From Pseudomonas allokribbensis (lineage in GTDB: Bacteria > Pseudomonadota > Gammaproteobacteria > Pseudomonadales > Pseudomonadaceae): a stretch of DNA of 64,000 nt. Made by a program: the position numbers and the translations under genes. A model generated the notes under the pieces. It ran no database searches. It was not told the origin of the DNA and saw only the letters and a list, made by a program, of their open reading frames with translations. The stretch spans positions 5,681,501-5,745,500 of the forward strand of contig NZ_CP062252.1 of NCBI RefSeq assembly GCF_014863605.1, given 5' to 3'. This document shows, one piece after another, positions 24,891-32,936 of the stretch. Position 1 is the stretch's first letter. Each line of letters opens with the position of its first letter.

Positions 24891-25967
24891 ATGACCCGTC
24901 TACTGCGCTACATCCTGCTCTCCGTGCTGCTGGCCGTCGCCCTGATCGGCGTGATGATTTTCAGCCTGACCTGGCGCCCCGACGCCCGGGAGACCCTGCC
25001 GGTCAGTTGCACCGGGCAGCCGCCGACGCTGGTGCCCGGCCAGGCGCTGAAGGTCATGACCTGGAACGTGCAATACCTGGCCGGCAAGCGTTACGTGTTC
25101 TGGAATGACCTGGCACAAGGCGACGACGAAGCACCCACCCCGGAAGACATGGCGTTCAGCCTCGATGAAGTGGCGCGGGTGATCCGCGACGAGCAGCCCG
25201 ATGTGGTGCTGTTGCAGGAACTGGATGACGGCGCCAAGGCCAGCGACTATCAGAACCAGCTCAAGCTGTTGCAGGAACGCCTCGCCGACCTCTACCCGTG
25301 CAGTGCCCATGCCTTCGACTGGAAGGCCGATTTCGTCCCGGATCCGCATGTCTTCGGCAGTGTCGGCCGGCAACTCGCGACCCTCAGTCGCTTGCGCATC
25401 GAACACGCCGAACGCCTGCAATTGCCGGTGCAGCCGCTGAATATCATCAGCCGCCAGTTCCAGCCGAAAAACGCCCTGCTCGCCACCACCCTGCCGTTCA
25501 GCGATGGCGGGCAATTGGTGGTGTTCAACACGCATCTGGATCGCGCCATGCAGCCGGACGAAACCTTGCAGGCGCAAGTGGCGGCGGTGGCCAAGGTTCT
25601 CGACAAACACGAAAGCCACGGCACGCCGTGGCTGATCGGGGGTGACTTCAACCTCTTGCCGCTCGGCCAGTACCGGCGCCTGCCCACCGAACAGCGCACG
25701 CCCTACTCCGTGGACAGTGCGCTGCATCTGCTGTGGGACAAGTACCCGATGATCCCGACCAACAACGAAGCCAGCGGCATCGACCGCGCCAAGTGGCTGA
25801 CCCATTACCCCAACGACCCCGGCCTCAACGGCCCGGATCGCACGGTCGATTACCTGTTCTACAGCCCGAAGATCAAACGGGTCGAGGCCACGGTGCGTCA
25901 GGACGATACCTTGCGCATTTCCGATCATCTGCCGGTGATTGCGAAGTTCCTCCTGCCACCCAACTGA
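24891..25967 (+). CDS. Endonuclease/exonuclease/phosphatase-family protein, membrane-anchored
   Basis: 358 aa with an N-terminal hydrophobic anchor (LLRYILLSVLLAVALIGVMIFSL) and the catalytic domain outside the cytoplasm. EEP motifs in order: VMTWNVQYLAG (Asn), VVLLQELDDG (Glu), VVFNTHLDRA (His), IGGDFNLLP (Asp, Asn), RTVDYLFYSP (Asp) and SDHLPVIAKF (Asp-His). All catalytic residues are present, so it is an active metal-dependent phosphodiesterase or sphingomyelinase/DNase-like enzyme. The substrate is unknown. It is convergent with the ABC ATPase gene, with only two bases between the stops. Confidence 0.88.
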   Translation: MTRLLRYILLSVLLAVALIGVMIFSLTWRPDARETLPVSCTGQPPTLVPGQALKVMTWNVQYLAGKRYVFWNDLAQGDDEAPTPEDMAFSLDEVARVIRDEQPDVVLLQELDDGAKASDYQNQLKLLQERLADLYPCSAHAFDWKADFVPDPHVFGSVGRQLATLSRLRIEHAERLQLPVQPLNIISRQFQPKNALLATTLPFSDGGQLVVFNTHLDRAMQPDETLQAQVAAVAKVLDKHESHGTPWLIGGDFNLLPLGQYRRLPTEQRTPYSVDSALHLLWDKYPMIPTNNEASGIDRAKWLTHYPNDPGLNGPDRTVDYLFYSPKIKRVEATVRQDDTLRISDHLPVIAKFLLPPN

Positions 25968-25969
25968 TC

Positions 25970-26806
25970 TCAGTGAGCCTCTTCGAGATCGTCGTGCAAC
26001 AGCCCGAAGATCTGCCGTTTCATGTCGATGAACGAGCGCTCCATGACCATGTCCAGCGTGCGCGGGCGTTCGATCGGCACATCGAGAATCTGCTTGATCC
26101 GCCCGGGCCGCGCGCCCATCACATACACCCGATCGCCGAGCAGGATCGCCTCGTCGATATCGTGGGTGACGAACAGCACGGTTTTCTTGCTGTTGCCCCA
26201 CACCCGTAACAACAGCTGCTGCATTTGCAGGCGGGTCTGGCTGTCGAGGGCGCCGAAGGGTTCGTCCATCAGCAGGATCTGCGGATCGTTGGCCAGCGCC
26301 CGGGCAATCGCCACCCGCTGCATCATCCCGCCGGACAACTGCTTGGCGTAGTTGTCGGCGAACCCGGACAGCCCGACTTCATGCACATAGTGATCGACAA
26401 TTTCCTTGCGCCGCGCCGCCGGCATGCCCCGGCGCTTGAGGCCGAACTCGACGTTCTGCCGCACCGTCAGCCACGGGAACAGCGTGTAGCTCTGGAACAC
26501 CATCCCGCGATCCGCGCCGGGGCCCTGCACTTGCTGGCCGCCGACGTAGATCTCGCCGGACGTCGGCTCGGCCAGGCCGGCGGTGAGGTACAGCAGGCTC
26601 GACTTGCCGCAGCCCGACGGCCCGACCAGCACCGCGAATTGCTGATCCGGCACTTCGAACGACACTTCTTCAAGCGCAGTGAATGTTCCGCCGCCGGGTT
26701 TGGTGTAGCGCAGGCTGACCTTGTCCACCTGCAACCTTGGCGCGGCGAGTGCCGGTGCGGCGACCGGCTCGATGAAACGACGGTTGGCAGCGGTTACTGA
26801 GCCCAT
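25970..26806 (-). CDS. ABC transporter ATP-binding protein (NitT/TauT family)
   Basis: 278 aa energy subunit of an importer. LVGPSGCGKSSLLYLTAGL is Walker A, LSGGMMQRVAIARALANDPQILLMDEPFGALD holds the signature and Walker B, and VLFVTHDIDEAILLGDRVYVM includes the H-loop. FGLKRRGMP and the TVR-NVEFGL region are typical of SsuB/TauB/ThiZ-type ATPases. It starts within the end of the permease gene (overlap 26794-26806), so the permease and ATPase genes are coupled. The substrate is discussed under the binding protein. Confidence 0.93.
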   Translation of the reverse strand: MGSVTAANRRFIEPVAAPALAAPRLQVDKVSLRYTKPGGGTFTALEEVSFEVPDQQFAVLVGPSGCGKSSLLYLTAGLAEPTSGEIYVGGQQVQGPGADRGMVFQSYTLFPWLTVRQNVEFGLKRRGMPAARRKEIVDHYVHEVGLSGFADNYAKQLSGGMMQRVAIARALANDPQILLMDEPFGALDSQTRLQMQQLLLRVWGNSKKTVLFVTHDIDEAILLGDRVYVMGARPGRIKQILDVPIERPRTLDMVMERSFIDMKRQIFGLLHDDLEEAH

Positions 26807-27597
26807 GCGGCAATCCTCAAACGCAAGAAGCGGAACAGTTGATCGGTGACCAGGCCGAGCAGGCCGATGATCGCGATGGCGAGAAAAATCACGTCGACCT
26901 GAAAGCCGCGCATGGCCTTGAGGCTCAAGTAACCGAGGCCACTCGAAGCGGCGACCAGTTCGGCGACCACCAGATACGTCCAGGCCCAGCCCATGGTCAC
27001 CCGCAAGGTGTCGAGCACACCCGGCAACGACGCCGGGGCGATCACATGCAGCACCGCGTCACGCCGGTTGGAACCGAGGGTGTAAGAGGCGTTGATCAAA
27101 TCCTTGGAAATGCCTTTGGACACGTCCGCGACCATCACCAGTTGCTGGAAGAACACGCCGAAAATGATCACCGACACCCGCTGCTCCAGACCGATACCGA
27201 TCCACAGGATGAACAGCGGCACGAACGAGGTCACCGGCAGGTAGCGGATGAAGTTGACCAGCGGTTCGAGGAACGCCTGGACGATGCGGAAGCTGCCCAT
27301 CAGCAAACCCAGCGGCACCGCCACCAGCGACGACACGATAAAACCGACCATCACCACTTCGACACTGGCCCAGACATGCTGGCCAAGGGTGCCGTCGCGG
27401 CTCAGGCGCACCGCCGCTTCAACCACCGCACCGGGCGTCGGCAGGAACATCCCCGGCACGATGCCGCCGTAGGACAACCCGGCCCACAAGCCGACCAGCA
27501 ACACCCAGGCCAGACCGCTGGCGCTCCACACCACCGGCACCGGCAATCCGGTCTTCGGCGTGATGCAGCGGCTCAGCCATGAATTGCGCTTGAACAT
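26794..27597 (-). CDS. ABC transporter permease (NitT/TauT family)
   Basis: 267 aa, started at the ATG that follows TAGGAGATTGGTC; a TTG two codons upstream is less likely. About six transmembrane segments. The EAA loop that contacts the ATPase is visible as NASYTLGSNRRDAVLHVIAPASLPGVLDTLRVTMGWAWTYLVVAELVAA, the strongly conserved SsuC/TauC-type signature. Second gene of the order binding protein, permease, ATPase on the minus strand. Confidence 0.93.
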   Translation of the reverse strand: MFKRNSWLSRCITPKTGLPVPVVWSASGLAWVLLVGLWAGLSYGGIVPGMFLPTPGAVVEAAVRLSRDGTLGQHVWASVEVVMVGFIVSSLVAVPLGLLMGSFRIVQAFLEPLVNFIRYLPVTSFVPLFILWIGIGLEQRVSVIIFGVFFQQLVMVADVSKGISKDLINASYTLGSNRRDAVLHVIAPASLPGVLDTLRVTMGWAWTYLVVAELVAASSGLGYLSLKAMRGFQVDVIFLAIAIIGLLGLVTDQLFRFLRLRIAAWAQ

Positions 27598-27607
27598 GAC
27601 CAATCTC

Positions 27608-28585
27608 CTAGAGCGGGCTGACGAAACGGTTATCCACCAGGTCGTCGTTGCTGACGTTGTAGGGCTTGCCCTGCAATTCGCTGGCGGTTTCGTTGGCCAG
27701 TTTGATCAGCGGTGCGCTGTCACCCGGCGCGCCGGGTTTGCCCAGCAGCTTTTCGCTCATGGCCTGATCGTAGAAACGCACGCCTTGCGCGGCGGCGGCC
27801 AGTTCCTTCGGATCGGACAGGTAACCGCCGACGCCCTTGGCCATGATTTCGTAGGCTTTCTGTGGATGGTCCTTGGTGTACTGCACCGCTTTGTAGAGAC
27901 CGGCGACCAGCGCCTTGACGTCTTCCGGCTGCTTCTCGATCACCGTGCAGTTGAGCGCCACCACATCGACGATCACACCCGGCGTACTGCTGCTGTCGAT
28001 CAGCACCTTGCCCTGCTGCTTGTCGCGCACCATCGACAGATGCGGTTCCCAAGTCACGGCGGCCGGCACACGACCGGCGATGAACGCCGTGGCGGCATCG
28101 TCGGCGGTCATGTTCTGCACGGTGATGTCACTCATGCTCATGCCGTTCTTTTTCAGCAGGTACGACAGCCAGAACTGCGAGGTCGACCCTTCGTTGACGG
28201 CCACGGCCTGGCCCTTGAGTTCCTGCAGGCTCTTGACGTTCTTGCCGACCAGCACGCCATCGCCGCCATGGCTGTCATCCAGCGCGGCCACGGCCTTGAA
28301 GCAGAACTGCGGGCGGTACTTGAGCACTTCGTCGATGGTCGAGGCCGAGCCGGACAATTGCCCGGACGCCTGGGCGGCCATGTACATCGACGCTTCTTCG
28401 ACCACCGGCAATTCGACGGTCAGGCCATTTTCCTTGAAGTAGCCCAGATCCTGGGCCAGATACAGGGTGCCGTAACCGACCCACGTGGTGTGGCCGATCG
28501 ACAAGGTGCCGGCCTGGGCGCCGGTGACTGAAAGGGCGGAAATCGCCAGAGGACATGCAAGACGGGTAAACAAGGACTTGTTCAT
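27608..28585 (-). CDS. ABC transporter substrate-binding protein (NitT/TauT family)
   Basis: 325 aa periplasmic protein with a signal peptide (MNKSLFTRLACPLAISALSVTGAQAG). The mature part starts with TLSIGHTTWVGYGTLYLAQDLGYFKENGL, the typical opening of SsuA/NMT1-like proteins that bind sulfonates, nitrate, pyrimidines or amines. AAGQLSGSASTIDEVLKY and AGRVPAAVTWEPHLS are further family regions. The adjacent aminotransferase and aldehyde dehydrogenase genes suggest an amino compound as ligand, but binding residues do not identify it. Confidence 0.9.
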   Translation of the reverse strand: MNKSLFTRLACPLAISALSVTGAQAGTLSIGHTTWVGYGTLYLAQDLGYFKENGLTVELPVVEEASMYMAAQASGQLSGSASTIDEVLKYRPQFCFKAVAALDDSHGGDGVLVGKNVKSLQELKGQAVAVNEGSTSQFWLSYLLKKNGMSMSDITVQNMTADDAATAFIAGRVPAAVTWEPHLSMVRDKQQGKVLIDSSSTPGVIVDVVALNCTVIEKQPEDVKALVAGLYKAVQYTKDHPQKAYEIMAKGVGGYLSDPKELAAAAQGVRFYDQAMSEKLLGKPGAPGDSAPLIKLANETASELQGKPYNVSNDDLVDNRFVSPL

Positions 28586-28830
28586 GGAGCACTCCCAACG
28601 CTGTTGATTTAGTTGTCATGGGCAGTACGGCCAGCCGTGATGTCGCCATTGCACGCTGCGGTCTCTGCTGGACTCTGGCGGGCAATGCCTTGGCTGGCGA
28701 AATCGATGTTGACCCAGGCTTGGCGTCAGGAAAACGAGGAAATAGTTAGACGCGAACGATGAAAAAACTGGGTAGTGCGCACCGCGAAAGGGCGCGTCGG
28801 GCGGGGGTGCCCGAGGTGGGTGCAAAGCCA

Positions 28831-28860
28831 AAAAAAATCGCAGCCGAAGGCTGCGATTGT
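28831..28860 (-). terminator. Rho-independent terminator after the aminotransferase gene
   Basis: On the minus strand AATCGCAGCC-TTC-GGCTGCGATT is followed by a run of T. It separates the aminotransferase/dehydrogenase pair from the ABC importer genes. The remaining gap 28586-28830 shows no gene. Confidence 0.85.
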
Positions 28861-28883
28861 TAACGGTTCATGCAGGTTTCAAA

Positions 28884-30254
28884 TCAGAGCCGACCGTATT
28901 CCTGCGCCGTACGATCCAGCGCTTTCAACGTCTTGCCCACCAGCTCATCTATCTCTTCACGGCTGGCAATCAACGCCGGCGCCATGATCATTCGCCCCAG
29001 GGTCGAGCGAATGATCACCCCCTCTTCAAAACCGATCGTGCGGCAGCGCCAGGCGATGTCGTTCTCGTTGGCGAAGCGCTTGCGTGTCGCCTTGTCTTCG
29101 GCCAGTTGCAACGCCGCGACCATGCCCGTGCCCTGGATATCGCCCACCAACGGGTGATTGCCGAACACCTCGCGCAGGCACTGTTGCAGGTAAGGGCCGA
29201 TGTCATCCTTGACCCGCTTCACCACGCCTTCATCGCGCAATGCCTTGAGGTTGGCAATCGCCACCGCCGCCGCCACCGGGTGCCCGGAATAGGTCAGGCC
29301 GTGGGCGAATACGCCGCCCTGCTCCACCAGCACGTCAGCCATTTTCTTCGACAGGATCAGCCCGCCCATCGGGATGTAACCGGAGGTCAAACCCTTGGCG
29401 ATGGACAGAGTGTCCGGCTCGAAACCGAAGTATTCGTGGGCAAACCATTCGCCGGTGCGACCGAAGCCGCCGATCACTTCATCGGCACACAACAGCACAT
29501 CGTATTTGCGGCAGATGCGCTGGATTTCCGGCCAGTAGCTTTCCGGCGGAAAGATCATCCCGCCCGCGCCCTGGAACGGTTCGGCAATGAACCCGGCAAC
29601 CTTGTCCGCGCCCAGTTCGAGGATCTTCGCTTCCAGTTGCTGTGCCGCCCGCAGGCCGAATTCCGCCGGGGTCAGATTGCCTTCGTGGGCGAAGAAGTAC
29701 GGCTCGTCGATGTGCGCGATGTCGGGAATCATCCCGCCCATTTCGTGCATGAACTTCATGCCGCCGAGGGCCGTCGCCGCCAGGGTCGAACCGTGGTAGC
29801 CGTTCCAGCGGCCGATCATGATTTTCTTCTCGGGCTTGCCCAGCACCTGCCAGTAACGGCGCACGGTTCGGATCAGCACCTCGTTGGCCTCGGAGCCGGA
29901 GTTGGTGTAGATCGCGTGGCTGTAGTGCCCCGGCAGCAGGCTGAACAGCAGCTCGGAGAGCTCGATCACCTGCGGGTGGGTGGTGTGGAAAAACATGTTG
30001 TAGTACGGCAACTGCTCCAGTTGCCGGCTCGCCGCCGCGTTCAGGTCCTTGCGCCCGTAGCCGAGGTTGGTGCACCACAGCCCGGACATGCCGTCGAGGT
30101 AACGCCGACCGTCGTTGTCCCACAGGTGCAGGCGGTCGCCGCGCACCATCACCCGTGGGCCTTCGTCGTTGAGGGCCTTCTGGTCGACGAACGCATGAAT
30201 GTGGTGCGCTGCATCGGCGGCCTGGTAGTCGCGGGTTTCACGTGAGGTGGTCAT
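28884..30254 (-). CDS. Class III aminotransferase, SpuC-like (putrescine/omega-amino:pyruvate type)
   Basis: 456 aa PLP enzyme; the ATG at 30254 follows AAAAAGGAG, so the frame to 30290 is rejected. It closely resembles putrescine-pyruvate aminotransferase SpuC: MSGLWCTNLGYGRKDL, YYNMFFHTTHPQVIEL, NSGSEANEVLIRTVRRYW and RWNGYHGSTLAATALGG. The PLP lysine lies in SIAKGLTSGYIPMGG, preceded by the cofactor-binding DEVIGGFGRTGEWF. It probably moves the amino group of a diamine or omega-amino acid to pyruvate. The aldehyde produced would be the substrate of the dehydrogenase encoded 32 bp upstream. This is likely a paralogue rather than spuC itself, as the neighbours differ from the spu operon. Confidence 0.9.
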   Translation of the reverse strand: MTTSRETRDYQAADAAHHIHAFVDQKALNDEGPRVMVRGDRLHLWDNDGRRYLDGMSGLWCTNLGYGRKDLNAAASRQLEQLPYYNMFFHTTHPQVIELSELLFSLLPGHYSHAIYTNSGSEANEVLIRTVRRYWQVLGKPEKKIMIGRWNGYHGSTLAATALGGMKFMHEMGGMIPDIAHIDEPYFFAHEGNLTPAEFGLRAAQQLEAKILELGADKVAGFIAEPFQGAGGMIFPPESYWPEIQRICRKYDVLLCADEVIGGFGRTGEWFAHEYFGFEPDTLSIAKGLTSGYIPMGGLILSKKMADVLVEQGGVFAHGLTYSGHPVAAAVAIANLKALRDEGVVKRVKDDIGPYLQQCLREVFGNHPLVGDIQGTGMVAALQLAEDKATRKRFANENDIAWRCRTIGFEEGVIIRSTLGRMIMAPALIASREEIDELVGKTLKALDRTAQEYGRL

Positions 30255-30286
30255 CGCCGGATCTCCTTTTTTGTTGTGAGCGGCTG

Positions 30287-31780
30287 TCATGAGCGCAGTT
30301 GAAACCAGGTGGTTTTCAACTGGGTGTATTTGTCGAACGAGTGCAGCGACAGATCGCGGCCGAAACCGGATTGCTTGCCGCCGCCGAACGGCACGGTCAC
30401 GTCCAGCGCATCGACGCTGTTGACCGACACCGTACCGGCTCGCAATTGCCGCGCCACCCGGTGCGCGCGATGCAGATCATCGGTCCACAGCGACGCCGCC
30501 AGACCGTAGACGCTGTCGTTGGCCAGTTGCAAGGCGTGGGCCTCGTCATCGAACGGCATCACCGCCAGCACCGGGCCGAACACTTCTTCGCGAAACAGGC
30601 TCATGTGCGGCTGCACGTCGGTGAAAATCGTCGGCTGAACGTAGTTGTCCGAACCGTTGAAACTCAGTTGTCGCCCGCCGCAGACGAGGGTCGCGCCTTC
30701 GCGTTCGGCCTGGTGGATGAAGCGCAGAATACTTTCGGTCTGACGAGTCTCGACAATCGCCCCGGCGGCGCTTGCCGGGTCCAGCGGATCGCCCGGCTGC
30801 CAGCGCTCGGCCTGAGCCTTCAGTCGCTCGACGAACTCATCATGAATCGAGCGCTCCACCAGCAATCGCGAGTTGGCCGAGCAGACTTCGCCCTGATTGA
30901 AGAAGATCCCGAACGCGGCTTTCTGCGCCGCCAGATCCAGATCCTTGCAGTCGGCGAACACCAGATTGGCGCTCTTGCCGCCGCACTCCAGCCACACCTG
31001 CTTGAGGTTCGACTGCGCGGAGTACTGCATGAAATATTTGCCGACCTGCGTCGAGCCGGTGAACACCAGGCAATCGACATCCGGGTGCAGGCCCAGGGCT
31101 TTACCGGTTTGTTCGCCGAGCCCCGGCAGCACGTTCAACACACCGGCCGGCAGCCCGGCTTCAAGCGCCAGTTCGGCCAGACGCAATGCGGAAAAAGGAG
31201 ATTGCTCGGCGGGTTTGAGGATCACCGAGTTGCCCGCCGCCAGCGCCGGGGCGAGTTTCCACGCGGCCATGTCCAGCGGGAAGTTCCACGGCACCACGGC
31301 GGCGACCACGCCCAGCGCTTCGCGGGTGATGGTCGCCAGCACATTCGAAGCGCTCGGCGCGACTTGATCGTAGAGTTTGTCGAGGCTTTCGGCGTACCAG
31401 CGAAACACCCCGGCGGCGCCCGGCACGTCGATGTTGTAAGCGTCCATCACCGGTTTGCCCATGTTCAACGAATCGAGCAGCGCCAGCTCTTCGCGATTGG
31501 CCAGAATCAGATCCGCCAGACGCAGCAGCACTTGCTTGCGCTCGGTCGGTGAACGCCCGGCCCAGGTGCCGGCTTCGAACACCTGCCGCGCATTCTGCAC
31601 CGCCGCGTCGACATCTTCTTCACCGCACGCGGCGACGTTTGCCAAAAGCTGGCCGGTGGCCGGGTTGATCGCGGCAAAGGTCTGCCCCGACTGCGCCGCA
31701 CGCAGTTTGCTGTCGATCACGGCCTGGTACGGATAGCTCAATTCAGCGGCCTTGCGCTGCCAGTCTGCAAGCTCGAACAC
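30287..31780 (-). CDS. Aldehyde dehydrogenase, PuuC/KauB-like (gamma-amino/guanidino-aldehyde)
   Basis: 497 aa with a GTG start placed eight bases after AAGGAG; the frame continuing to 32017 overlaps the divergent LysR gene. VPWNFPLDMAAWKLAPALAAGNSVILKPAEQSP is the cofactor-binding region, LECGGKSANLVFAD holds the general-base glutamate, and FFNQGEVCSANSRLLVE the catalytic cysteine. Length and C-terminus (VPFGGGKQSGFGRDLSLHSFDKYTQLKTTW) match the PuuC/KauB group that oxidises aldehydes from polyamine breakdown. First gene of an operon with the SpuC-like aminotransferase. Confidence 0.92.
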   Translation of the reverse strand: MFELADWQRKAAELSYPYQAVIDSKLRAAQSGQTFAAINPATGQLLANVAACGEEDVDAAVQNARQVFEAGTWAGRSPTERKQVLLRLADLILANREELALLDSLNMGKPVMDAYNIDVPGAAGVFRWYAESLDKLYDQVAPSASNVLATITREALGVVAAVVPWNFPLDMAAWKLAPALAAGNSVILKPAEQSPFSALRLAELALEAGLPAGVLNVLPGLGEQTGKALGLHPDVDCLVFTGSTQVGKYFMQYSAQSNLKQVWLECGGKSANLVFADCKDLDLAAQKAAFGIFFNQGEVCSANSRLLVERSIHDEFVERLKAQAERWQPGDPLDPASAAGAIVETRQTESILRFIHQAEREGATLVCGGRQLSFNGSDNYVQPTIFTDVQPHMSLFREEVFGPVLAVMPFDDEAHALQLANDSVYGLAASLWTDDLHRAHRVARQLRAGTVSVNSVDALDVTVPFGGGKQSGFGRDLSLHSFDKYTQLKTTWFQLRS

Positions 31781-31800
31781 GGTGGTTGCTCCTTGGACTT

Positions 31801-31808
31801 TTATTCTT
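31801..31808 (-). promoter_or_regulatory. Crc/Hfq-type CA motif before the aldehyde dehydrogenase
   Basis: The minus strand reads AAGAATAA, fitting AANAANAA, seven bases upstream of the AAGGAG ribosome binding site. Catabolite repression of an amine-degrading operon would fit. Confidence 0.5.
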
Positions 31809-31936
31809 TTGAGAACAGTGCGCAGTGATAGTCGCTCAGGCCCGTGCGCGCTAAAACCAGTAAAAATGTCTTCGCAGACAATAAAAAAGGTAACCAGCCG
31901 ATGGCCCCCTCGCGCGCGTATGGGGCTATTGTTCAG

Positions 31937-31976
31937 GGACAAAAAAACCGCCGACAGAACGGAGGCCGGCGGCTTA
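31937..31976 (-). terminator. Minus-strand terminator-like hairpin in the dehydrogenase/LysR divergent region
   Basis: The minus strand reads GCCGCCG, a 13-base loop, CGGCGG and a run of eight T. It lies between the LysR start and the dehydrogenase start, where no minus-strand gene ends. It may be a leader attenuator of the dehydrogenase operon or the end of a short transcript. Confidence 0.55.
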
Positions 31977-32018
31977 CAAATTGCTTGGATGTGAAATCCG
32001 TTCGCTTTGAGGTTCACC

Positions 32019-32933
32019 GTGGCCGCTTACAACCTGCGTCAGTTGAAATACTTCATCACCACCGTCGAATGCGGCAGCGTCGCCGAAGCCTCGCGCAAGC
32101 TGTACATCGCGCAACCGGCGATTTCCACGGCGATCAAGGGGCTGGAAGACAGCTTCGGCGTGCAACTGTTGATCCGCCATCACGCTCAGGGCGTGTCCCT
32201 GACGCCGAGCGGCGCGCGGTTCTTCCGCAAGGCCCAGGAACTGCTGCGCATGGCCAAGGAGTTCGAACAGAACGCCCTCGCCGACAACGACGTGGTGGCC
32301 GGGCAGATCGATATCGGCTGTTTCGAAACGGTCGCGCCGCTGTACCTGCCGCAACTCATTGCAGGCTTCTCGGCGCTGTATCCGGGGGTGAAGATCCGCA
32401 TCCGCGACGGCGAACAACAGGAACTGGTGCAAGGCCTGACCTCGGGCACCTTCGACCTCGCGATCCTGTACAAGCACGACCTCGACGCCACCATCGAAAC
32501 CGAACCCTTGATGCCGGCCCAGCGGCCTTACGCCTTGCTGCCGGCAGATCACCGCTTCGCCCAGCTCAAGCAGGTTTCGCTTCGGGACTTGTGCCTGGAG
32601 CCGATGATCCTGCTCGACGTACAACCGAGCCGCACCTACTTCGTCAGCCTGTTCGAAGAGCTCGGGCTTTCGCCGCGCATCGAGTTCAGCTCGCCGTCGA
32701 TCGAAATGGTGCGCGGCATGGTCGGCCAGGGTTTCGGCTTCTCGATCCTGGTGACCCGCCCGCATTCGGAATGCACCTACGACGGCAAGAAAGTCGTGTG
32801 CGTCGACATCGTCGAAGATGTCACCGGCTCAGGTCTGGTGGCCGCGTGGCTCAAGCGCGGACAACTGACCAAACCGGCGCAGTTGTTTGCCGATTATTGC
32901 CGGGAGCAACTGACCGCCAAGGCCAGTCGCTGA
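32019..32933 (+). CDS. LysR-family transcriptional regulator of the amine cluster
   Basis: 304 aa from a GTG start behind TTGAGG; a TTG four codons upstream is the alternative. LRQLKYFITTVECGSVAEASRKLYIAQPAISTAIKGLEDSFGVQLLIRH is the helix-turn-helix domain. GQIDIGCFETVAPLYLPQLIAGFSALYPGVKI opens the effector-binding domain. It diverges from the aldehyde dehydrogenase/aminotransferase operon, the standard layout for a LysR activator and its target. The effector is unknown, probably the transported amine or a breakdown product. Confidence 0.9.
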   Translation: MAAYNLRQLKYFITTVECGSVAEASRKLYIAQPAISTAIKGLEDSFGVQLLIRHHAQGVSLTPSGARFFRKAQELLRMAKEFEQNALADNDVVAGQIDIGCFETVAPLYLPQLIAGFSALYPGVKIRIRDGEQQELVQGLTSGTFDLAILYKHDLDATIETEPLMPAQRPYALLPADHRFAQLKQVSLRDLCLEPMILLDVQPSRTYFVSLFEELGLSPRIEFSSPSIEMVRGMVGQGFGFSILVTRPHSECTYDGKKVVCVDIVEDVTGSGLVAAWLKRGQLTKPAQLFADYCREQLTAKASR

Positions 32934-32936
32934 ACC

